Source of the DNA: Paenibacillus sp. FSL H7-0357
Lineage (GTDB): Bacteria > Bacillota > Bacilli > Paenibacillales > Paenibacillaceae
Reading direction: 5' to 3'
Length of the DNA stretch: 64,000 nucleotides
Assembly (NCBI RefSeq): GCF_000758525.1
Contig: NZ_CP009241.1
Span: forward strand, 7,297,501 to 7,361,500
Shown here: piece by piece, positions 26,417-33,760 of the stretch
Layout of the letters: each line of letters begins with the position of its first letter
How positions within the stretch are numbered: position 1 is the stretch's first letter
Notes under the pieces: generated by a model
The model's input: only the letters and a program-made list of their open reading frames with translations
The model's database searches: none
Told to the model about the DNA's origin: nothing
Made by a program: the position numbers and the translations under genes

Positions 26417-27124
26417 ATGAAACCGGAGCCCGCTGTACTGCAATCCTGCCTGCTGTTCCGCGGGAAAACCGTGAAGGAAATCGAAGCGGTGCTGCAAAAA
26501 ATAACCTATACCGTAAGCAGCTTTCATAAGAATTCACTGATCTTGGCGGAAGGTGATACTGCGGACAAACTCGGCATTGTGCTGGAAGGACGGATTGAGG
26601 TTCAGAAAACCCATCCTACCGGCAGCAGTGTAACCATTGCCCATCTAAATCAGGGACAGACCATTGGCGAAGCGGTGTTGTTCCGCAGAGAAAATATAGT
26701 TCCGGCTACTGTTACAGCCACAGGCCCCTGCTCCGTCATGTTTATCGGCAAGCAGGAGCTGCTGCGGTTGTTCACCACAGACACGGACATGCTCACACGT
26801 TTCATTGAGAATCTGTCGGAGCGCCTGGTGCTTGTCAACCGGAAGATCGAAATATTGTCAGCCGGCCCTCTGCGGCGGCGGGTGATCAGCTTTTTGCTGG
26901 AGCAAGCCGCTCAGCAAGCCTCCGAGGTCATCCGGCTGCCCTTCAGCAGAAAAGAATGGGCGGAGCATTTAAATACGGCCCGCCCGTCACTATCCCGTGA
27001 AATGGGCTATCTGCGTGATATCGGCTGGATTCATTTCAAAGGCAGCAGCATTACGCTGCTGAATATGATGGCTATGAACGACTACATCCGCACCGTCCCT
27101 TCGGCTCCCGGCCAGGACAAGTAA
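26417..27124 (+). CDS. Crp/Fnr-family transcriptional regulator
   Basis: A 235-residue regulator: cyclic-nucleotide-binding-type barrel (EGDTADKLGIVLEGRIEVQK, GQTIGEAVLFR), dimer helix, and a C-terminal helix-turn-helix RKEWAEHLNTARPSLSREMG. It lacks the N-terminal four-Cys cluster of classical Fnr, so it is not an oxygen sensor of that type; a DNR-like heme/NO-sensing role would fit the neighbour hcp. GGAGG precedes the ATG. Confidence 0.85.
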   Translation: MKPEPAVLQSCLLFRGKTVKEIEAVLQKITYTVSSFHKNSLILAEGDTADKLGIVLEGRIEVQKTHPTGSSVTIAHLNQGQTIGEAVLFRRENIVPATVTATGPCSVMFIGKQELLRLFTTDTDMLTRFIENLSERLVLVNRKIEILSAGPLRRRVISFLLEQAAQQASEVIRLPFSRKEWAEHLNTARPSLSREMGYLRDIGWIHFKGSSITLLNMMAMNDYIRTVPSAPGQDK

Positions 27125-27198
27125 TTCCTGCCGGAAGCTATTCTCGGGGATACACGAACACATCTATATCTACACATCATATATTGGAGGGTTTACTT

Positions 27199-28590
27199 AT
27201 GTCGGAGTTAACAGCCCAAAGCGTTGAACAGATGCTGGCCGGGCACAGTGAGTTGTTTCACAGCGGGGCTACGAAGGAGCTCTCCTTCCGGCTTCGCCAG
27301 CTGCAGAAGCTGAAAGATGCCATCCGCCGCAATGAGGCGAAAATTATCGCGGCCCTGCATCAGGATCTGCGCAAGAGCGAATTTGAAGCCTATGCGACGG
27401 AAATCGGCTTCACGCTGGACAGTATTGGATATATGATGAAGCATCTGAAGCGTTGGATGAAGCCGGTCAAGGTCAAATCCCCGCTGCATATATTTCCGGC
27501 CAAAAGCCGGATCCTCAGCGAGCCCTACGGAACCGTGCTCATTATCGGCCCCTTCAATTATCCGTTTCAGCTGCTGATCGAGCCGCTCATCGGGGCCATT
27601 GCTGCCGGCAACTGCGCCGTACTGAAGCCCTCCGAGAGCACTCCGGCCATTACCGCCGTGATTGAGGAAATGATCAGGGAAACCTTCGAACCGTCCTATA
27701 TCCGTGTAATTCAGGGCGAGAAAGAAGCCACCAATCTGCTGATCCATGCCAAATTCGATTATATTTTCTTCACCGGAAGTGTCCCTGTCGGCAAAATAGT
27801 CATGGAAGCCGCGGCCAAAAATCTGGTGCCGGTAACACTGGAGCTGGGCGGTAAAAGTCCGGTCATTGTCGATAAGAGCGCCAATCTGGAGATAGCAGCC
27901 AAACGGATTGTCTGGGGTAAGCTCATCAATGTGGGCCAGACCTGTATTGCCCCGGATTATCTGCTCGTCCACAGCGATGTGGCATCCCAGCTGATCTCCT
28001 TAATGAAACGTTATATTCAGGAGTTCTACGGCCAGGATGCGCAGCAGAACCCGGATTACGGGCGGATTGTGAATGACCGCCAGCTGCGCAGAATTGCCGG
28101 AATGATTCAGCGGGACCAATCAAAGGTCATTATGGGCGGCACCGTCGTGCCGGAGGATCTGTACATAGAACCTACACTGCTCTATCCTGCGGATTGGAAG
28201 GATGCGGCTATGGAGGACGAGATTTTTGGGCCTGTACTTCCCATTATGGAATATACCCGGCTGGACGAAGCCATCCGCAGCATCAATGAGCGTCCCAAGC
28301 CGCTCGCTCTCTATCTGTTCACCGAAGACAAACAGGCTGAACAGGAGGTGCTGGCCAGAGTTTCATTCGGCGGAGGCTGCATCAATGATACGATTACCCA
28401 TGTAGCCAGCACACATCTGCCATTTGGAGGAGTGGGAGGCTCCGGCATCGGCGGATATCACGGCAAGCATAGCTTTGATCTTTTTTCCCACAGCAAGAGC
28501 ATTGTAAAAAGAGGGACAAAGCTTGACCTCGGGGTTGTCTATCCGCCATATGGCAATAAGGTCAAGCTGGCGCGGAGATTGCTGAAATAG
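27199..28590 (+). CDS. Aldehyde dehydrogenase (class 3 / fatty or aryl aldehyde type)
   Basis: A 463-residue NAD(P)-dependent enzyme, the shorter class-3 form. Catalytic Glu is in VTLELGGKSPV, catalytic Cys in NVGQTCIAPDYLL, and the FTGSVPVGKIVMEAAAK region binds the cofactor; a hydrophobic/basic C-terminus is present, as in fatty aldehyde dehydrogenases. It oxidises aldehydes to acids. GGAGGG precedes the ATG at 27199. It lies about 75 bases after the Crp/Fnr gene and could share its promoter. Confidence 0.88.
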   Translation: MSELTAQSVEQMLAGHSELFHSGATKELSFRLRQLQKLKDAIRRNEAKIIAALHQDLRKSEFEAYATEIGFTLDSIGYMMKHLKRWMKPVKVKSPLHIFPAKSRILSEPYGTVLIIGPFNYPFQLLIEPLIGAIAAGNCAVLKPSESTPAITAVIEEMIRETFEPSYIRVIQGEKEATNLLIHAKFDYIFFTGSVPVGKIVMEAAAKNLVPVTLELGGKSPVIVDKSANLEIAAKRIVWGKLINVGQTCIAPDYLLVHSDVASQLISLMKRYIQEFYGQDAQQNPDYGRIVNDRQLRRIAGMIQRDQSKVIMGGTVVPEDLYIEPTLLYPADWKDAAMEDEIFGPVLPIMEYTRLDEAIRSINERPKPLALYLFTEDKQAEQEVLARVSFGGGCINDTITHVASTHLPFGGVGGSGIGGYHGKHSFDLFSHSKSIVKRGTKLDLGVVYPPYGNKVKLARRLLK

Positions 28591-28619
28591 AGTGCAGCGA
28601 TTAGCAAAAGACAGCATAA

Positions 28620-28653
28620 AAGGATACCGCCCTGTTCGGGGCCCGGTATCCTT
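28620..28653. terminator. Terminator between aldehyde dehydrogenase and the GGDEF-EAL gene
   Basis: AAGGATACCG pairs with CGGTATCCTT, with a GC-rich inner part. On the minus strand it is followed by TTTTAT, so it fits best as the end of the GGDEF-EAL transcript, and may stop the dehydrogenase as well. Confidence 0.65.
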
Positions 28654-28660
28654 CGCTCCA

Positions 28661-31621
28661 TTACCCCGCTCTTCTGCCCTCCACCCAACTGGCTACCTCT
28701 TTTTCCGGTATGGGTCTGCTGATGAAGTAGCCCTGGATCTTGTCACAGCTTGTACGCTCCAGAAAGGCCAGCTGCTCCCGGGTTTCCACCCCTTCTGCGG
28801 TCACCTTCAGTCCCATATCATGACCGATGGTTACGATGGATCGGGCCAGTGACATATTGTTCGGTGTATCAATGCTGTCAATAAACGACTTATCAATCTT
28901 CAGCGTAGTGATCGGCAGCTGCTTCAAATAGCTAAGCGAGGAATACCCTGTTCCGAAGTCATCCAGGGCAATGCCGATTCCCCGTTCTTTCAGCGATTCC
29001 AGCTTGGAACTGATCGCCTCGAAGGATTCCATGAAGATCGACTCGGTAATCTCCAGCTCCAAATATTCCGGCGGCAATCCGGTCTCCTTCAGAATCCCCA
29101 GCACCATATCGGTGAAATCATCCAGCATCAGCTGGATCACCGAAATATTCACCGAGATATGGTAGCCCTCATAACCTTCTGTATGCAGCTCTTTAATGAA
29201 CCGGCAGGCCGCCCGCAGCACCCATTCACCGATCGGGACAATCAACCGGCAGTCTTCAGCGATTTTGATGAACGAAAGCGGCGATACAAAACCAAGCACC
29301 GGACTGTTCCAGCGGATCAGAGCCTCGAAGCCCCAGATTCCGCCTGAGGCGGTGTCCACCAGCGGCTGATAATGCAGCGAAAGCTCATTATTGGAGATAG
29401 CATTTCTTAAATGCTTCTCAATGATCATCCGTTCGTCAAAATGCCGCTGCATCGCCTGTCCGTATAATACATATGTCCCTTTACCGGCTTCCTTCGCTTT
29501 ATACATGGCAATATCGGCATTCTTCAAAAGCTCTTCAGCATTGATCCCATTCTCCGGATACTGGGCAATACCAATACTGGTCGAGATGTGAACGACGCTG
29601 GCATTCAGCTGGAAGGGCTCCTTGAAACCCTGCACAAGCGCTTGTGCATAGGAGATCACCTCATCCGATCCCTTGATATTCTCGAACAGAATCACAAACT
29701 CGTCACCCCCGAAACGGAAGTGCTTGCTGCGACCGTCCGACAAGCCCAGCAGCCGTTCACCGACCTTGACCAGCAGCTCGTCGCCAAAGGTGTGGCCCAT
29801 CGTATCATTAATATATTTGAAATTATCAATATCCAGAAAGAACAAGGCTGCATGCCCTCCAGCGTGTTCCTTGATAAACTTCTGCAGCTCCTCGGAAAGG
29901 GACAGCCGGTTCGGCAGACCGCTTAAGACATCGTTATAGGCCAGCAGCCGGTATTTCTCTTCGCTGGTCTGCAGCAGTGCCTGATTCTCGACCACTTTGT
30001 TATATTGCTCCAGCAGCTCATCCTGCAGTGCCGTAAGCTCCTCGTAGGTCGACTCCAGTTCCTGATAGCTCATTTGGAGCTTGCTCTCATAACCTTTGCG
30101 GTCCGTAACATCAACCATAGAGCCGGAAAAACGGACAAAACCTCCGTCCGCATTGCGCAGCACCTTGCCCCGGGCCTGAAACCATTTATATTCGCCTGAT
30201 TTGCTCCGCATCCGGTATTCGCAGTAATAGTAGGAACTTTTGCCCTGCAGATGCTCAGTGCGCAGGCGGTTCTCATGTTCTGCATCCTCTGGATGGATAA
30301 GAGTTCTCCAACCTCCATGGCTCTCGTCCACTTCATCCCGCTCATAGCCGAGCAGCTCATACCAGCTGTCCGAGAAGTAGTAGATCATCGTGGTCATGTC
30401 CACATCCCAGATTACCGCATCCGCACCATAGGCAGCCAAACTGAAGCGTTCATTGCTTTTTTCCAGGTTGCTTCGCATTCGCTTGACCAATTGCACGTAG
30501 AATAGGAGGATGAGAATAAAGGCCAGCAGAACGGCGAATGCCGCGACAATGCTCAGTACAAGCTTTTTATAGGATTGATAGAAGGAAAAGGGCTTGTTGA
30601 TGACTTCGCTGCCTTCCGGCAGCTGCTTCAGGGAAACGTTGAAACGCTGCAATTCCTTATAGTCAAAAACCTTTCGCACGGAGCTGTCCGAGACAATAGG
30701 GATTACTCCCGCATTTTCTCCTTCCAAAATCCGCAGAGCCAGGCTGGCTGCAGTTTGTCCCTGGATTTTGCCGCTAATCAGATTTCCGCCGAAGGCCCCG
30801 TGATTCAGGCTAAAATCATAAATATGATATACCGGCACACTGCTGCTCTCGCTAAGCTCGCTTGAGAACCGGTCAAATTCAGTAATTCTTCCCGTTGTAT
30901 CACTGTAGTATGTAGTCATAAGAACCATGCTGTCTGATGAAAGGTTGGATACTTGATCGATGATTTGATCATTGGAGAGGCTGTTCATCGGGAAGACCTG
31001 GAGTCCCCGCTCCAGAGACAGAATCTGGTCACTGACCATTTTACCCGTGGAGAGCCCGCTTTCGGAATTGTCGAATACGATGTACACCTTACGGATCGAT
31101 GGATTGAGCTTCAGCGCCATTCGTATCGTTTCTGTAGGATCGATCTCTTCGATGACTCCGGTGATATTGCGCTTGTCCGCTATGCTGTCCACACCCAGCT
31201 GATTAATCCCGCTGAATACGATGGGTGCATCGTTCAGGATTTCCTTGCGGTACTGAATAACGAAGTTCAAGGCAGCATCATCCGTAACGATAATCGCATC
31301 GATATGAATAGCTTGATATTTGAACTTGATCATCTGGTAGACGTGCTCGAGGTTGTCATTGCTGGGGAATCGTTTCCAGTCCATATACTCCGTGTAGATA
31401 ACCGGCGGATCAGCTGCTCCTTTAAGCTGCTCTTCAATGCCTGCACCCTGGTCATCCGTCCAGGCAAAGCCCTTTTGATAGGAATGCAGGACAAGCACAT
31501 TCTGAGGGCGCCGTTCTTCGCTGCTGGCGGACACCGGCTGATACAGTGCCGTGCTGAGCATAATAAATAAAAGCAAAAACAAGCCATACCGTAACCTGCG
31601 CTGAATTTTCCCCTTGCCCAT
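28661..31621 (-). CDS. Membrane GGDEF-EAL protein with extracellular ABC-substrate-binding-like sensor and PAS domain
   Basis: A 986-residue c-di-GMP turnover protein. Order: signal/TM helix (about 8-32), an extracellular domain like ABC_sub_bind periplasmic proteins (NVLVLHSYQKGFAWTDDQ...), a second TM helix (about 350-375), a PAS/PAC domain (about 385-500), a coiled coil, GGDEF with intact FRFGGDEFVILFE, and EAL with intact FEALIRW, ELEITES, DDFGTGYSSL, KIDKSFI and AEGVET. Both catalytic sites look functional; no RxxD inhibitory site precedes GGDEF. The start is the ATG at 31621, with GGGAG upstream. It could feed the c-di-GMP riboswitch near 18.7 kb. The sensed ligand is unknown. Confidence 0.92.
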   Translation of the reverse strand: MGKGKIQRRLRYGLFLLLFIMLSTALYQPVSASSEERRPQNVLVLHSYQKGFAWTDDQGAGIEEQLKGAADPPVIYTEYMDWKRFPSNDNLEHVYQMIKFKYQAIHIDAIIVTDDAALNFVIQYRKEILNDAPIVFSGINQLGVDSIADKRNITGVIEEIDPTETIRMALKLNPSIRKVYIVFDNSESGLSTGKMVSDQILSLERGLQVFPMNSLSNDQIIDQVSNLSSDSMVLMTTYYSDTTGRITEFDRFSSELSESSSVPVYHIYDFSLNHGAFGGNLISGKIQGQTAASLALRILEGENAGVIPIVSDSSVRKVFDYKELQRFNVSLKQLPEGSEVINKPFSFYQSYKKLVLSIVAAFAVLLAFILILLFYVQLVKRMRSNLEKSNERFSLAAYGADAVIWDVDMTTMIYYFSDSWYELLGYERDEVDESHGGWRTLIHPEDAEHENRLRTEHLQGKSSYYYCEYRMRSKSGEYKWFQARGKVLRNADGGFVRFSGSMVDVTDRKGYESKLQMSYQELESTYEELTALQDELLEQYNKVVENQALLQTSEEKYRLLAYNDVLSGLPNRLSLSEELQKFIKEHAGGHAALFFLDIDNFKYINDTMGHTFGDELLVKVGERLLGLSDGRSKHFRFGGDEFVILFENIKGSDEVISYAQALVQGFKEPFQLNASVVHISTSIGIAQYPENGINAEELLKNADIAMYKAKEAGKGTYVLYGQAMQRHFDERMIIEKHLRNAISNNELSLHYQPLVDTASGGIWGFEALIRWNSPVLGFVSPLSFIKIAEDCRLIVPIGEWVLRAACRFIKELHTEGYEGYHISVNISVIQLMLDDFTDMVLGILKETGLPPEYLELEITESIFMESFEAISSKLESLKERGIGIALDDFGTGYSSLSYLKQLPITTLKIDKSFIDSIDTPNNMSLARSIVTIGHDMGLKVTAEGVETREQLAFLERTSCDKIQGYFISRPIPEKEVASWVEGRRAG

Positions 31622-31751
31622 TAGCACACTCCCATTCATCTATCCCAAACATCCCAAAATCAGAAACGGGGAAATTCGACAATTTCTATTAAAAGCGTAT
31701 GGATCCATTATGATTGGGCTTTGCTATTTACTTATAAGCTTAATAGAGTAA

Positions 31752-31969
31752 ATATATAGACTGAACTTATAATTCTTCTATTTTGGGATTGGCCGTGACT
31801 ACAGAGAATGTTTGGACTTCCGGCCGCTGTTAGGTTTGGATTTCCTGAATTTAACCGCGAATCGCGGTAGAAATCCAAACCTAAAGGCGGACGCTATCGC
31901 TCCTCCAGTTCCAAAATTCCCCTCCGCCACTTTTCCCTAAATGTACATTCTCAAGTTCAATCTATATAG
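31752..31969. repeat. Palindromic ~218-bp dispersed element, copy C
   Basis: About 97 percent identical to copy B by eye. Central arms 31830-31844 and 31870-31884 pair perfectly over 15 bases. Both flanks carry TAAATA next to the TATATAG ends (a possible target duplication). It lies in the divergent region between the GGDEF-EAL gene and the LacI gene, so it is not a terminator there. Confidence 0.85.
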
Positions 31970-32127
31970 TAAATAAAATTAATTACAATTTATGACGTTT
32001 TTCTTCTTATTATATGGGGAAAGTCTAATTTTTGAAACATAAATAGAAGGTTCATCCCTTCATGGACAGTCCTTTGCATCCAAGTTAGAATGAGTGTGCA
32101 AAGACCCGCCAAGACAGGAGGTTTCAC
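31970..32127. other. AT-rich leader before the LacI-type gene
   Basis: With repeat C this makes up the ~500-base gap between the divergent genes. Nothing beyond AT-rich sequence and the ribosome site before 32128 can be named. Confidence 0.3.
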
Positions 32128-33105
32128 ATGCCTACAATTAAAGACGTTGCGCTGAGGGCAGGCGTTTCGGTGACAACCGTCTCCCGGGTGCTGAACAACA
32201 GGGGGTACTTAAGCGAGGATCTGAAGAAAAAGGTCTACAGCGCGATGGATGACCTCAATTACCGGCCAAACGAACTCGCCCGCTCGCTCAGCCGCTCCAA
32301 ATCAAATATTATCGGGCTGATCATCCCCCATGTCTCTCATCCTTTCTTCGGGGAATTGACCAGCCATATCGAGGAGCATGCCTACCGGAACGGCTATAAG
32401 CTGCTGCTCTGCAACTCGCAACAGGACAAACATAAAGAACTCGAATATATCGATATGCTTCGTGCAAGCCGGGTCGACGGCATTATTATGGGCAGTCACA
32501 CCCTGGAAGTTGAGGCCTACCGGCAAATGAATCTGCCGCTCGTCACCTTTGACCGCAGAATATCGCCGGAAATCCCTTATGTCTGCTCCGATAACTATCG
32601 GGGCGGGGTGCTGGCTACTACCTTATTGATTAATAAAGGCTGCCGCAGGCTCGCCCATATCGGTGGGCATCCCGAGCTGAACATCCTGTCTGTGCTAAGA
32701 TCCGAGGCCTTTGCGGATACCGCCCGGCAGCATAACCTCCCGCACACCTTGCTGCATACGGATAACAACAGCTTTGATGTCGGAGCTTATGAGCGGCTGC
32801 TTGCGCAGCTGTTCAACGAACAGCCAGATGTGGACGGCATCTTTGCAGGCAGCGATTTGATTGCAGCTTATGCGCTTAAGGCTTGCCGTGAGCGGGGATT
32901 GCGTGTGCCTGAGGATGTGCGGATTGTAGGATATGACGGCATTGCCCTGCGCAGCCTGCTGGCTCTGCCGCTCAGCACCATCCGCCAGCCCATTGAAGAT
33001 ATGGGCAAACTTGCCGTTGATTTGATCATTCAGCAGGTCCACGGCGGTGCCGTCCACGCAGAATACATATTGCCGGTTGAGCTGGAGGAAGGCGCTACAA
33101 CTTGA
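32128..33105 (+). CDS. LacI-family transcriptional regulator
   Basis: A 325-residue regulator: N-terminal LacI helix-turn-helix TIKDVALRAGVSVTTVSRVL with hinge helix (NELARSLSRSKS), then a periplasmic-binding-like sugar domain (IGLIIPHVSHPFFGELTSHIE; DVRIVGYDGI). It resembles RbsR/CcpA-type repressors. AGGAGG precedes the ATG. No sugar gene is adjacent: the next gene has its own terminator and promoter in between, so its target is elsewhere or distant in the window. Confidence 0.9.
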   Translation: MPTIKDVALRAGVSVTTVSRVLNNRGYLSEDLKKKVYSAMDDLNYRPNELARSLSRSKSNIIGLIIPHVSHPFFGELTSHIEEHAYRNGYKLLLCNSQQDKHKELEYIDMLRASRVDGIIMGSHTLEVEAYRQMNLPLVTFDRRISPEIPYVCSDNYRGGVLATTLLINKGCRRLAHIGGHPELNILSVLRSEAFADTARQHNLPHTLLHTDNNSFDVGAYERLLAQLFNEQPDVDGIFAGSDLIAAYALKACRERGLRVPEDVRIVGYDGIALRSLLALPLSTIRQPIEDMGKLAVDLIIQQVHGGAVHAEYILPVELEEGATT

Positions 33106-33214
33106 GTATGCGTAAATCCAAAGCATGAATTTTTAGTTGTACAAATTGCAACTACCCCGGGGAAAATCTTCCCCGATCAGGATGCAATGTAATTTACGGC
33201 ACCTGCCAAACGCT

Positions 33215-33253
33215 AACCCCCGCTCTGCTGTAAGCAAGCAGAACGGGGGTTTT
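33215..33253 (+). terminator. Terminator after the LacI-type gene
   Basis: AACCCCCG and CGGGGGTT arms enclose a CTGCT/AGCAG inner stem; TTTTC follows. Confidence 0.8.
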
Positions 33254-33259
33254 CTGCGT

Positions 33260-33316
33260 TTGACAATTTAGATCTACAAGTGTAATATCAACCAGGAGAT
33301 TAAAACTACACTTGTA
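33260..33316 (+). promoter_or_regulatory. Promoter and twin BlaI/MecI-type operators of the blaI-blaR1-like operon
   Basis: Consensus -35 TTGACA (33260-33265), 17-base spacer, -10 TAATAT (33283-33288). Operator 1, TACAAGTGTA (33275-33284), lies in the spacer and touches the -10. Operator 2, TACACTTGTA (33307-33316), lies after the start site. Each is a TACA-N2-TGTA dyad, the BlaI/MecI half-site pattern, and the two together form a larger inverted repeat (TCTACAAGTGTA / TACACTTGTAGA). Confidence 0.85.
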
Positions 33317-33352
33317 GATTGAATGTTCATGAAACTGCGAGGAGTCGATTAT

Positions 33353-33760
33353 ATGAAGAGCATCCCCAAAATTTCAGAGGCTGAATGGGAGATCATGAAA
33401 GTCATCTGGGGCAACCATCCGATTACAGCTGAACAAATTGTCCAGCACCTGCCGGGGTCTATTGAATGGAGCGATCAGACGGTACGCACCTTTATCACAC
33501 GGCTGCTTAAGAAGAAAGCCATTGGCTTCGAGAAATCCGGGCGAAGTTATCTTTATTATCCGCTGCTCTCCGAGCGGGAATGTGTACAAGCAGAAAGCCA
33601 GTCTTTTCTGAAGCGGGTCTTCGGGGGAGCCGCCAACCTGATGGTCACCAACTTCTTGGAAGAGGTTACGTTATCCGCCCAGGAAATTGAGCAGTTGGAA
33701 CGGTTGCTCCAGGAGAAGAAAGCACAAGGAGCACACAAAGATCCAGGTACACAGGAATGA
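33353..33760 (+). CDS. BlaI/MecI-family repressor
   Basis: A 135-residue winged-helix repressor (SEAEWEIMKVIWGNHPITAEQI; DQTVRTFITRLLKKKAIGFEKSGR) with a C-terminal dimerisation helix region. Asn100-Phe101 in MVTNFLEE matches the Asn101-Phe102 bond at which staphylococcal BlaI is cut upon induction, so it is probably inactivated by proteolysis started by the M56 protein encoded next. The ATG at 33353 has GAGGAG eight bases upstream; the frame's earlier ATG at 33323 does not. The stop overlaps the next start by four bases. Confidence 0.9.
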   Translation: MKSIPKISEAEWEIMKVIWGNHPITAEQIVQHLPGSIEWSDQTVRTFITRLLKKKAIGFEKSGRSYLYYPLLSERECVQAESQSFLKRVFGGAANLMVTNFLEEVTLSAQEIEQLERLLQEKKAQGAHKDPGTQE

